A stretch of 64,000 bases of DNA. It comes from Otatea glauca. Lineage: Eukaryota; Streptophyta; Magnoliopsida; Poales; Poaceae. How positions within the stretch are numbered: the first letter of the stretch is position 1; every line of letters starts with the position of its first letter. The stretch covers positions 186,001-250,000 of the forward strand of contig JAYEVK010000316.1 of assembly GCA_036346275.1 (NCBI GenBank), read 5' to 3'. Below are positions 19,304 to 31,000 of the stretch, in pieces. The notes beneath the pieces were generated by a model. The model worked only from the letters and a program-made list of their open reading frames with translations, made no database searches and was not told the origin of the DNA. The position numbers and the translations under genes were made by a program.

Positions 19304-20530
19304 TGGCAGGATCGGAAGCCGATAAAGGGGGACAACATTCACCTCGCACACGGGGGATCGTACAGCACTTCGAGCGCCAAATGAGGCTTCACACCGATGC
19401 GCTTGATGAGGACGTTCGTGTTACCAATGACCGCCTTGGTCAATTGGAAGCGATTCAAATTGACACCAACACCAAAATCACGCGTTGGAAGTTTACGTAG
19501 GCGCAATCAACACCTCCCTTGCAGATTCTTGCAATGACTTGAGGAGAGGGATCGTGGACGCCCCGGTGATGGACATGTGAGCAGCGTTGCAGGAGACAAT
19601 GAACAGGACTATGCAGCGGACACCGAAGTTGAGGAAGAGGAGGATGATAGGCCACAACGACAGCTACACCGCAACCGCCATGGTATGGGTTTGCGACCAC
19701 CACGACGCAGTGCGTGAACATGATGACTCCTAGGATCAATCAAATTCAGACATGCCACCTTTTGATGGGAAATATGACCCGATGCATACCTCACTTGGGA
19801 ACTAGTCAGTAGATCGAAATTTGCTTGCTATGATTTTCCGAACACAAGAGGGTTAGGGCTGCAACTAGTGAGTTTCTTGATTTTGCCTCCGCTTGGTGGC
19901 GCGAGTATCGTAATAAGACCCCAAACAATGTGCCACAAACTTGGGATGCTTTGAAAAGGATCATGCGAGCTAGATTTGTTCCTTCGTATCATGCACGAGA
20001 TTTATTACATAAGCTGCAGACAATTGAGACAAGGTAGCAAATCAGAGAAGAATATTATCGGGAACTACAAGCAGGCATGTTGCGTTGTGGGTTAGTGGAA
20101 GAAGAGGAAGCTGCTATGGCTAGATTTATGGGAGGGGTGACCGTGAAATTCAGGACATATTAGCTTACAAGGAATACAATTCTATCACTCGCTTATTCCA
20201 TCTTGCTTGTAAAGTGAAAGGGAAGTGCAGGGCGCCGCGCAAGGACTAATGTTTCGCAGGTCGGACTACATCATGGCATCCACGCATTTCAAGCAAGACT
20301 GCCCCAAACCGTGCATCTTCACAAGGTACCACTAGCACCGCCACACACGCCCAACAAAACCAATGCCGCAGCATCTGGAAGCAACAAAGGGTCAAGCACC
20401 AACACCCGCCAAGAGCGCTTCGTCCGCTGCATCCACGGGAAGAACGAGGGATATTCGGTGCCTACAATGCAAGGGATTTGGGCATGTGAGGAAAGATTGC
20501 CCAAGCAAACGTGTCTTTGATTGTGCGGGA
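19304..20530 (+). pseudogene. CRM gag, degraded
   Basis: Starts ACCATGGCAGG at 19304 (MAGSEADKGGQHSPRTRG). The N-terminal part stays open to 19500, then frames shift repeatedly. Recognisable pieces are MPPFDGKYDP near 19.75 kb, EEYYRELQAGMLRCGL near 20.05 kb with a stop just upstream, and a complete CCHC zinc knuckle CLQCKGFGHVRKDC near 20.46 kb followed by PSKRV. Gag would form the virus-like particle and bind RNA through the knuckle. The many small frameshifts may include assembly errors. Confidence 0.82.
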
Positions 20531-23500
20531 TCTTCGTGAGTATTCTTACGCTAGTGATTTGGATGATGAGACATATGCTATGCTTGCCATTGACCATGCA
20601 GAAGTGGACATGAGAAGGAAGAAGAACATATTGGTCTTGAAAATGCGAACATTATGAGAGCCTTGTTGTTCGACGCGTGTTGAGTGCCCAAATGGGGAAG
20701 GTGAGCAGAACCAATGATATAATTTGTTTCAAACCAAGTGTGTGGTCATGGAGCGCTCATGCCGCGTCATCATTGATGGGGTAGTTGCAATAACTTAGCA
20801 AGTTACGAGATGGTTCAAAAGCTAGAGTGAAAACAAGCCCACATCCACAGTAGTACCACATCCAATGGTTTAACGACAGCGGTAAGATAAAGGTAACACG
20901 ATTGGTAAGAGTGCACTTTGCCATTGGTTCGTATCATGACTATATTGATCTGCGATGTTGTGCCTATGCAAGCATGTTCTATGTTGTTCGGTAGACCATG
21001 GCGAGACGATAAAGACACCTTGCATCATGGTAGAACTAATCAAGTACTCTTTTGTGCATAAAGAGAAGAAAATTGTATTACATCCTATGTCTCTGAAGCC
21101 ATTTTGAGGGATGAAGTTGCTAGAGCCAGCAAAGAAAAAATCGAAAACATGAGAAGAGTGAAAATCAGATTGTAGCAAAGGAATTTGTACAACATAAAGA
21201 GGGCAAGTCTAAATCTGTTCATGAGAAAAGATGAGATTAAACTGAAGGGTGCTTGTTTACTTGCTTCCAAATCTGATTTAAATGATTTGAATGATGGCTC
21301 AAGTTTGCTATGCTTTGGTTTGCAAAGAAGCTTTATTTTCATTTGAAGATACATCCTCTTCTTTGCCTCCTGCTGTCATTAATCTTTTGCAGAAAACATA
21401 GACATTTTTCCAAAGGAGGTGCCACCGGACTGCCACCAATCCGTGGAATTGAGCATCAAATTGACCTCATTCCCGGGCCTCCTTACCAAACTGCACCATA
21501 CAGAACCAATCCGTAAGAAACCAAGGAGATACAACGACAGTGCAAGAATTGCTTGAGAAAGGGTATGTGCGCGAATCTCTTAGTCCATGTGCTGTCCCAA
21601 GACTTTTAGTTCCTAAGAAAGATGGATCATGGCGCATGTGTGTGGATTGTAGAGCGATTAACAACATTACAATTAGATATCGTCATCCTATTCCTAGGTT
21701 AGATGATATGCTAGATGAATTGAGTGGCTCTCTTGTGTTCTCTAAGATCGACTTATGAGCTGATACCACCAGATTCGCATGAAATTGGGCGATGAATGGA
21801 AAACAGCTTTTAAAACAAAATTTGGATTGTATGAGTGGTTAGTAATGCCTTTTGGACTCACTAATGCACCCAGCACTTTTATGAGATTAATGAATGAGGT
21901 TCTGCGCCATTTCATTGGAAAATTTGTGGTGGTGTACTTTGATGATATTCGATTTATAGCGTAACTCTAGAACAACATCTTGATCATTTGCGTCTTGTTT
22001 TTCATGCCTTACGTGATGCTCGCTTGTTTGGTAACCTTGAGAAGTGCACTTTTGCACGGATCGAGTCTCTTTCTTGGCTATGTTGTTACTCCGCAGGGAT
22101 TGAAGTTGATCAAGCCAAGGTTGAAGCAATACACAGCTGGCCGGTTCCAACAACGGTCACACAAGTGCGAAGTTTCTTAGGACTTGCTTTGGATTCTATC
22201 GTCGCTTGTGAAGGATTTCAGCACCATCGCCGCACCATTGCACGAGCTCACTAAGAAGGAGTGCCATTTGCTTGGGGCAAAGCACAAGAGAACGCCTTCA
22301 ACATGTTGAAAGATAAGTTGACACATGCACCACTTCTCCAACCGCGATTTCAAGAAACCTTTGAACTCGAATGTGATGCTAGTGGAATTGGGTTGGGAGG
22401 TGTGTTGTTGCAAGAAGGAAAAACTGTTGCTTATTTTAGTGAGAAATTGAGTGGGCCTAGTTTGAACTATTCCACTTATGATAAGGAGTTATATGCGCTA
22501 GTTCGAACTTTGGAAACATGGCAACATTATTTATGGCCCAAGGAATTTGTAATACATTCGATCATGAGTCATTAAAACATATTCGAAGTCAAGGAAAACT
22601 AAACCGTAGGCATGCTAAGTGGGTTGAATTCATCGAATCTTTTCCTTATGTCATTAAACACAAAAGGGGAAAGGAGAATGTTATAGCTGATGCATTGTCT
22701 AGGCGATACGCTATGCTTTCCCAACTTGACTTCAAAATTTTCGGGCTGGAAACGATTAAAGGGCAATATGAGCATGATGCTGAATTTAAAGATGTGTTGC
22801 TCAATTGTAAAGAGGGAAAAATGTGGAATAAATTTGTCCTCAATAATGGGTTTGTGTTTAGAGCTAACAAGCTATGCATTCCAGCTAGCTCCGTTCGTTT
22901 GTTGTTGTTACTGAAGCGCATGGAGGTGGGTGATGGGACATTTTGGTGTGAAAAGACAGAGGACATACTTGCTAGCCATTTCTTCGGCCAAAGATGAGGC
23001 GAGATGTGGAACGTTTAGTCGCCGCTGCACAACATGTCAAAAAGCTAAGTCACGACATAACCCACATGGTTTGTACTTGCCCCTCCCTGTTCCTAGTGTG
23101 CCTTGGGAGGATATTTCTATGGACTTTGTTTTAGGGTTGCCTAGAACAAAGAAGGGGAGGGATAGTATCTTTGTTGTGGTGGATAGATTTTCTAAGATGG
23201 CACACTTCATACCTTGTCATAAGAGTGATGATGCTACCCATGTTGCTGATTTGTTTTTCCGTGAGATTGTTCGATTGCATGGTGTGCCAAACACAATAGT
23301 TTCAGATCGTGATGCTAAATTTCTTAGCCACTTTTGGAGAACTTTATGGGCTAAATTGGGGACTAAGCTACTGTTTTCTACTACTTGTCACCCACAAACT
23401 GATGGGCAAACCAAGTCGTCAATAGAACTTTGTCTACCATGCTTAGGGCTGTTTTAAAACAAAACATTAAGATGTGGGAAGAATGCTTGCCTCACATTGA

Positions 23501-23985
23501 GTTTGCGATAACCGTCGCTGCATTCTACTACTAAGTTGTGCCCTTTTGAGATTGTGTATGGTTTTGTTCCTCGTGCTCCCATTGATTTATTACCTATTCC
23601 GCCTTCGAGAAACTGAATTTTGATGCTACACAACGTCTTTGAACTGATGTTAAAATTGCATGAGACAACGAAAGCGAACATTGAGTCTATGAATGAGAAA
23701 TATAAACTTGCTGGTAGTAAAGGAAGGAAACATGTAACTTTTGAACCTCGAGATCTTGTTTGGTTGCATTTACGGAAGGACCGTTTTCCTCAATTAAGAA
23801 AGTCTAAGTTGATGCCTCGCTGATGGCCCTTTTAAAGTATTGGAAAAAGTTAACGATAATGCATATAAGCTTGAGTTGCTGCAGATTTTGGGGTCTCTCC
23901 ACATTTAACATTGCAGATTTAAAGCCATACTTTGGAGAAGAGGGCGAGCTTGAGTCGAGGACGACTCCAATACAAGAAGGGAGGA
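20531..23985 (+). pseudogene. CRM pol: protease, RT, RNase H, integrase; degraded
   Basis: The protease motif VIIDGGSCNN is damaged (VIIDGVVAIT near 20.77 kb). Reverse transcriptase pieces are VRESLSPCAVPRLLVPKKDG and FGLYEWLVMPFGLTNAPSTF, with an intact catalytic YFDD at 21935-21946. RNase H (FELECDASGIGLGGVLLQEG) and integrase (MGHFGVKRQRT..., MDFVLGLPRTKKG, IVSDRDAKFLSHFW) follow. The frame breaks about a dozen times; compared with the sister pol at 13.2-15.4 kb most breaks are deletions of one to three bases, several at CTG or CAG. The end reads LESRTTPIQEG into the 3' LTR. Confidence 0.88.
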
Positions 23986-24900
23986 TGATGAGGACATCAC
24001 TTCTATGGATATAGCCACACCGCAAATCCATCACCTACGCATCAATCGGTCCCGCTGCTGTAATACATGGACCGATTACTCGAGCTCGCGACGCCAACTC
24101 AATTACTGTGAATTCGTTCCTCGGGCTTCATACGAATATTTTAATGGATGGAATGCTATTTAATTCTTGTGATGATGTCCTTTGCCTCAGGAACTTGGGT
24201 GAGGAACCAACCAAGATGAAGGATAGAAGAGAAGTGCACGAGTTCGGTTCAGATTCGACTCCAGGACAGGGCTGACTTGTTTCGCCGCCACGGCTACATC
24301 CGACTCCGTTTTGGGCGTTCTTGTACTTCACTGAAAGCTTATCAAGTCTACTTTCCAACGGATCTGGAATCACATCCAAACTCCTTCTGAGTTGACGGGA
24401 ATCGTTCAATCAAGCAGCGTCACTTTTTCAGTCCAAGTCAAAAGTGGGCCTTTGGCCTTGTAACAAGGAAAGCCCACTTAAGGCTGCACCCTAGGGTTCC
24501 TAGACGCCTCTCCACAATAAAAACAGCCAGCCGCTGCCATTAGATGGGGGTTTTTTTAGATCAAAGATAGCAGTTGCTACTTCTTGTAATCGCGCGTGTT
24601 GGCTAAACCGCCCAATTACTTGTCATCGGAAACCCTCTTTGTGATTACGAATGAACTCGTGGTTTCAATTATAATTTCAGTGCTTGTTCATCTTGTTCTT
24701 GCGTGTTCTTGATTGCTTGCAGGACAAAGGCCTTCGTGGTCGTTGATCGTGCACCAGCAAGATCAATAACAACCGAAGTCGGTGTAACGATTGCTAAGGC
24801 GCATCGTCTGGGGACGGTGTAGTCGGATCGCCAACGTCTTCTTCCACCCAATCGAATCTATCCCTCTCTCATCGAAAGGTCGGGACCTATCCTCCTATCA
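23986..24900 (+). repeat. 3' LTR of nested CRM element
   Basis: 915 bp, TGATGAGGACATC to CCTCCTATCA, directly followed by the GGGAA duplication. It is 16 bp shorter than the 5' LTR because of scattered one- to four-base losses, with few substitutions, which is unlike ordinary LTR ageing. Confidence 0.9.
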
Positions 24901-25085
24901 GGGAATCATATAGCACTTCTGCCCTTAGAGTTTCGAGTTCGAGACACGCTTTTGTCACAGTTACGTTCATATTTCGAGTCAGATTCTTTTAGTAGATCAG
25001 ATCACAGTTGAGTTTGTTTTTGTCTAGTGTCGGAGATCAGATTGGGTCGCCAATTTCCTTGCTTCGTTTCCTTGCTTCGTTTCTC
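24901..25085 (+). other. Remnant of host CRM copy: gag stub joined to leader fragment
   Basis: GGGAATCATATAGCACTTC continues the gag start interrupted at 17242. At about 24920 it jumps back to leader sequence matching about 16.56-16.73 kb (TTAGAGTTTCGAGTT, GATCAGATTGGGTCGCC) and ends with a duplicated 13-mer (CCTTGCTTCGTTT twice) against satellite. Confidence 0.75.
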
Positions 25086-27796
25086 AAGTTTGGACACATT
25101 GAGAGGAATTTTTAACACCGACTCAAACGGATTCGACACGCATAACGATATCAGTTAGGGCGCGTATGTAGACCAGTCGGGGAGTTTGTCACTCAGTTTC
25201 ATTGTGACTTTTTTCGCACGAATGGAGTCAGCAGTGCAAGTTGGGACACGCTGAGAGGAATTTTTAACACCGACTCAAAAGGATTTGAAACGCATACCGA
25301 TATCAATTAGGGCGCATATGAAGTCCATTCAGGGTGTTTGTCACTCAATTTCAATCTGTGACTTTTTCACACGAATGGTGTCTACCCTGCCAATTGGGAC
25401 ACATCGTGCGGAATTTTTAACACTGACTCGGACGGATAGGAAATGCAGACCGATATGAGTTTGGGCGCATATGAAGTCCATTCGTGGTGTTTGTCACTCA
25501 GATTCAATCTGTGAATTTTTTCCGCATGAATGGAACAGTGTAAGTTGGGACACGTTGTGAGGAATTTTTAACACGTCATCGCTCTGAGTCAACACGCATA
25601 CCGATATGAGTTAGAGCGTAAACAAAGTCCATTCGCGGTGTTTTTTCACTTTGTTTCACTCTATAACTTTTTTTCGCACGAATGAAGTGTACAGTGCAAG
25701 TTGGGACACGTTGTGAGGAATTTTTAACACCGATCCAGACGGATTCGAAATGCATACCAATATGAGTTATGGCGCATGTGAAGTCCATTCGGGGAATGTC
25801 ACTTAGTTTCATTCTGTGACTTTTTTCGCATGAATGGCGTCTGCAGTGCAAGTTGGGACACGTTGAGAGGAATTTTTAATACTGACTCACACGGATTCGA
25901 GACGCATACCGATATGAATTCGGGCGCATATGAAGAACATTCAGGGTGTTTGTCAATTAGTTTCACTTTGTGACTTTTTTCACACGAATGGCGTCTACCT
26001 AGCCAATTGGGACACGTCGTGCGGAACTTTTAACACCTACTCGGATGGATTTGAAATGTAGACCGATATGGGTTAGGGCGTATATGAAGTCCATTCGAGG
26101 TGTTTGTCACTCAGTTTCAATCTGTGACTCTTTTCCACATGAATGGAGTGTGCAGTGCAAGTTGGGAACGTTGTGAGTAATTTTTAACACCGACTCGCAC
26201 GGAGTCAGCATGCATACCGGTATGAATTAGGGCACAAATGAAGTCCATTCAGGGTGTTGTTTATCACTCAGTTTCACTCTGTGACTTTTGTTGCACGAAT
26301 GGAGTGTACAGTGCAAGTTGGGAGACGTTGTGAGGAATTTTTAACACCGACTCGGACGGATTCGAAACGCATACCGACCTGAGTTATGGCGTATATGAAG
26401 TCCATTCGGGGTATTTGTCACTCAGTTTCACTCTCTGACTTTTTTCTTACGAATGGAGGTAGTCTGTAGTGCAAGTTGGGACACGTTGTGAGGAATTTTT
26501 AACACCGACCCGGACGGATTCGAAACACATACCAATTTGAGTTATGGCGCATATCAAGTCCATTCGGGGTGTTTGTCACTCAGTTTCACTTTGCGACTTT
26601 TTTTCGCATAAATAGAGTCTGCAGTGCAAGTTGGGACACGTTAGGAAGATTTTTAACATCGACTCACACGGATTCGAAATGCATACCGATATGAGTTCGG
26701 GCACGCTGTGACTTTTGTTTGCACGAATGGAGCTTGCAGTGCAAGTTGGGACATGTTGTGTGGAATTTTTACCTCCGACTCAGACGGATTCGAAACACAA
26801 ACCTATATGAGTTAGGGCGTACATCATGTCCATTCAGGGTGTTTGTCACTTAGTTTCACTCTGACTTTTGTTCCAATGAATGGAGTTTGTAGTGCAAGTT
26901 GGGATACGTTGTGAGGAATTTTTAACACCGACTCAGAAGGATTCAAAACGCATACCGATATGAGTTAGGGAGCATATGAAGTCCATTCGGGGTGTTTGTC
27001 TCTCAGTTTCACTCTATGACTTTTTCGCACGAATAGAGTCTGCAGTGCAAGTTGGGACACGCTGAGAGGAATTTTTAACACCAAATCAAACGAATTCGAA
27101 ATTCATACCGATATCCGTTAGGGCGCATTGAAGTGCATTCTGGGGTTGTTTGTCACTCAGTTACAATCTGTGACTTTTTTCACACGAATGGTGTCTACCC
27201 TGCCAATTGGGACACATTGTGCGGGATTTTTAACACCGACTTGGACGGATTGGAAATGCAGACCGATATGAGTTAGGGCACATATGAAGTCCATTTGGGG
27301 TGTTTGTCACTCAGTTTCCCTCCGTGACTTTTTTCCGCACGAATGAAATAGTGCAAGTTGGGACACGTTGTGAGGAATTTAACACCGACTCGCACGGAGT
27401 CAACACGCAAACCGATATGAGTTAGATTGCAAATGAAGTCCATTCGAGGTGTTTGTCACTCTGTGACTTTTGTTCACACGAATGAAGTGTACAGTGCTAG
27501 TTGGGACACGTTGTGTGGAATTTTTGACACCGACCCAGACGTATTCGAAACACATACCGATATGAGTTATGGCGCATATGAAGTCCATTCGGGGTGTTTG
27601 TCACTCAGTTTCACTCTGACTTTTTTTCGCTTGAATGGAGTCTGCAGTGCAAGTTGGGACACGTTGGGAGGAATTTTTAACACCAACTCAGACGGATTTG
27701 AAATGCATACCGATATGTGTTCGGGCGCATATGTTGTCCATTCGTGGTGTTTGTCACTCAGGTTCACTTTATGACTTTTTTCACACGAATGGTCTA
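25086..27796 (+). repeat. ~155-bp satellite, block 5, with variant cycling
   Basis: About 17 monomers. Types follow each other in a recurring order: one with TCTACCCTGCCAATTGGGAC and CGTGCGGAA (25.38, 25.99, 27.19 kb), next one with AATG(C/T)AGACCGATATG, next one with CACGGAGTCA and GCAAA, next one with GAGTTATGG. One monomer near 26.70 kb has a large internal deletion. The array is broken at 27796 by a gag fragment. ORFs inside are repeat artefacts. Confidence 0.92.
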
Positions 27797-28008
27797 AATG
27801 TGCTTGTAGAGCTGAAAACATGCTTGCTGAATCTTTGAAAGAGCCTTTAGCTTCATTTGAGGTGACCAATGTTGCACCTTCTAATGTAGCTAACATTTTG
27901 CTGTAAAGTGAGCACCATCGCTAGAAAGATGAAGAAGAAAATGTGCAGAAAGAGGAGATATTTGTTGTTCTATATGTGTGTGAAGAGTTGGAAATTGAAG
28001 TTGACTCA
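27797..28008 (+). pseudogene. 212-bp gag fragment of non-autonomous CRM inside satellite
   Basis: Matches 10537-10740 of the non-autonomous element nearly base for base (TGTGCTTGTAGAGCTGAAAA; GAAGATGAAGAAGAAAATGTG; GTGAAGAGTTGGAAATTGAA). There is no LTR, primer site or duplication at its edges; satellite resumes at CTCAGTTTCACTG. It has an in-frame stop (CTGTAA near 27.90 kb), so it is non-coding now. Probably copied in by repair or left by a larger deletion. Confidence 0.88.
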
Positions 28009-31000
28009 GTTTCACTGTGTGACTTTTTTTCGCACGAAATGAGTCTGCAGTGAAAGTTCGAAACGTTGAGAGAAATTTTTGACACCGACTCAAACGGATT
28101 CGAAACGCATACCGATATCAGTTAGGGCACATATGAAGTCCATTCGGCGTGTTTTTCACTCAGTTTCACTATGTGACTTTTTTCACACGAATGGAGTCTA
28201 CCCTGCCAATTGGGACACGTCGTGCGAAATTTTTAATACCGACTCGGACTAATTCAAAACGCATACCGATATGAGTTAGGGCGCATATGAAGTCCATTCG
28301 GATTGTTTGTCACTCATTTTCACTCAGTGACTTTTTTCCGCATGTATGGAGTGTCAGTGCATGTTGGGACACGTTGTGAGGAATTTTTAATACCGACTCG
28401 CACGGAGTCAAAATGCATACCAATATAATTTCGGGCGCAAACGAAGTCCATTCGCGGTGTTAGTCACTTAGTTTCACTTTGTGACTTTTATTCGCATGAA
28501 CAGAGTGTGCAGTGCAAGTTGGGATACGTTGTGAGGAATTTTTAACACCGACCCGGATGGATTCGAAACGCACACCGATACCAGTTAAGGCTCATATGAT
28601 GTCTATTATGGATGTTTGTCACTCAGTTTCACTCTTTGACTTTTTTCGAATGAATGGAGTCTGAAGTGCAAGTTAAGGCACGTTGGGAGGAATATTTAAC
28701 ACTGACTCCGACTGATTCGAAACGTATACCGATATCAGTTAGGGATCATATGAAGTCCATTCGGGGTGTTTGTCATTCAGTTTCAATTTGTGACTTTTTT
28801 CCGCACGAATAGAGTGTGTAGTGCAAGTTGGGACACGGTGTGAGGAATTTTTAACACAACTCACACGGAGTCAAAACGCATACCATTATAATTTCGGGCG
28901 CAAACGAAGTCCATTTGGGGTGTTTGTCACTTAGTTTCACTTTGTGATTTTTATTCGCACGAACGGAGTGTGAAGTGCAAGTTGGGATACGTTGTGAGGA
29001 ATTTTTTAACACCGACCCGGACGGATTCGAAACGCATACCGATACCAGTTTGGGCGCATATGAAGTCTATTATGGATGTTTGTCACTCAGTTTCACTCTT
29101 TGACTTTATTCGCTTGAATGGAGTCTGAAGTGCATGTTGGGGCACGTTGGGTGGAATTTTTAACACTGACTCCGACGGATTCGAAACGCATACCGATATC
29201 AGTTAGGGATCAGATGAAGTCCATTCGAGGCGTTTGTCACTCAGTTTCACTCTGTGACTTTTTTCTGCACGAATGGAGTGTGAAGTTGGGACACGTTGGG
29301 TGGAATTTTTAACACCGACTCGCACGGAGTCAAAACGCATACCATTATAATTTTGGGCGCAAATGAAGTCCATTCGGGGTGTTTGTCACTTAGTTTCACT
29401 TTGTGACTTTTTTTTGCATGAATGGAGTGTGCCGTGCAAGTTGGGACACGTTGTGAGGAATTTTTAACACCGAACTGGACGGATTCGAAATGCATACAGA
29501 TACCAGTTACGGCACATATGAAGTCTATTATGGATATTTGTCACTTTGTTTCACTCTGTGACTTTTTTTCGCATCAATGGAGTCTGCAGTGCAAGTTGGG
29601 GCACGTTGGGACGAATTTTTAACACCAACTCCGACGGATTCGAAACACATACTGATATCAGTTAGGGAGCATATGAAGTCCATTCGGGGTGTTTGTCACT
29701 CAGTTTCACTCTGTGACTTTTTTCGCACGAATGGGTCTGAAGTGCAAGTTGGGGCATGTTAAGTGAAATTTTAACACCGACTCGAACGGATTCGAAACGC
29801 AGACCGATATGAGTTAGGGCGCATATGAAGTCCATTCGGGCTATTTGTCACTAGTTTAACTCTGTGACTTTTCTCCGCACGAATGGAGTGTGCAGTGCAA
29901 GTTGGGACATGTTGTGAGAAATTTTTAACACCGACTAGCATGGAGTCAAAACACATATCGATATGAGTTCGTGCGCAAATGATGCGATTTGGGGTGTTTC
30001 TCACTCAGTTTCACTCTGTGACTTTTTTTCGCACGAATGGAGTCTGCAGTGCAAGTTGGGACACGTTGCGAGTAATTGTTAACGCCGACTCAGACGGATT
30101 CGAAACGCATACCGATATAAGTTAGGGCGCATATGAAGTCCATTCGGGGTGTTTGTCACTCAGTTTCACTCTGTGACTTTTTTCGCCCGAATGGAGTCTG
30201 AAGGGCATGATGGGACACGTTGGGACGAATTTTTAACACCGACTCAGACGGATTCGAAACTCATACTGATGTGAGTTTGGGAGCATATGAAGTCCATTCG
30301 GGGTGTTTATCAACTCAGTTTCACTCTGTTACTTTTTTCGCACGAATAGACTCTGTAGTTCAAGTTGGGACACGTTGTGAGGAATTTTTAACACCGACTT
30401 GGACGGATTCGAAACGCAGACCAATATGAGTTAAGGAGCATATGAAGTCCATTCGGGGTGCTTGTCACTCAGTTTTACTCTGTGACTTTTTTTCGCTCGA
30501 AGGGAGTCTACAGGACATGATGGGGCACGTTTGGAGTAATTTTTTACACCAACTCAAACGGATTCAAAACGCATACCTATATCAGTTAGGGAGCATATGA
30601 AGTCCATTCGGGGTGTTTGTAACTCAGTTTCACTCTGTTACTTTTTTTCGCATGAAGGGAGTCTGCAGTGCAAGTTGGTACACATTGAGACAAATTTTTA
30701 ACACCGACTCATACGGATTAGAAACACATACCGATATTAGTTAGGGTGCATATGAAGTCCAGTGGGGGTGTTTGTCACTCAGTTTCACTCTATGACTTTT
30801 TTCCGCACGAATGAAGTGTGCACTGCAAAACTGGACACGTTGTGATGAATTTTAATCACCGACTTGCACGGAGTCTAAACGCGTACCGATTTGATTTATG
30901 GCGCAAATGAAGTCCATTCGGTGTGTTTGTCACTTAGTTTCACTCTGTGACTTTTGTTCGCATGAATGGAGTGTGAAGTGCAAGTTAGGACACGTTGCGA

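Larger units (their letters stand above)
17243..24900 (+). mobile_element. Autonomous-type CRM element, nested, TSD GGGAA
   Basis: 7,658 bp with both LTRs (17243-18173, 23986-24900), primer site, leader, gag, protease, reverse transcriptase, RNase H and integrase regions. GGGAA lies at 17238-17242 and 24901-24905; joining the flanks restores the gag start of the host copy (CTCGCACACGGGGAATC, compare CTCGCACACGGGGGATC in this element). The domain content is complete but all frames are broken, largely by one- or two-base deletions. Confidence 0.9.
13237..25085 (+). mobile_element. Permuted one-LTR CRM copy, split by a nested element
   Basis: Without the nested element (17243-24900) this copy reads: partial reverse transcriptase, RNase H, integrase (13240-15429), LTR (15430-16364), primer site and leader, gag start (to 17242), then 24901-24919 of gag, then a second leader fragment to about 25085. 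Satellite lies on both outer sides and I find no duplication there. This order is a circular permutation of a normal element. It could come from unequal recombination between tandem copies or from insertion of a one-LTR circle. Confidence 0.75.
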
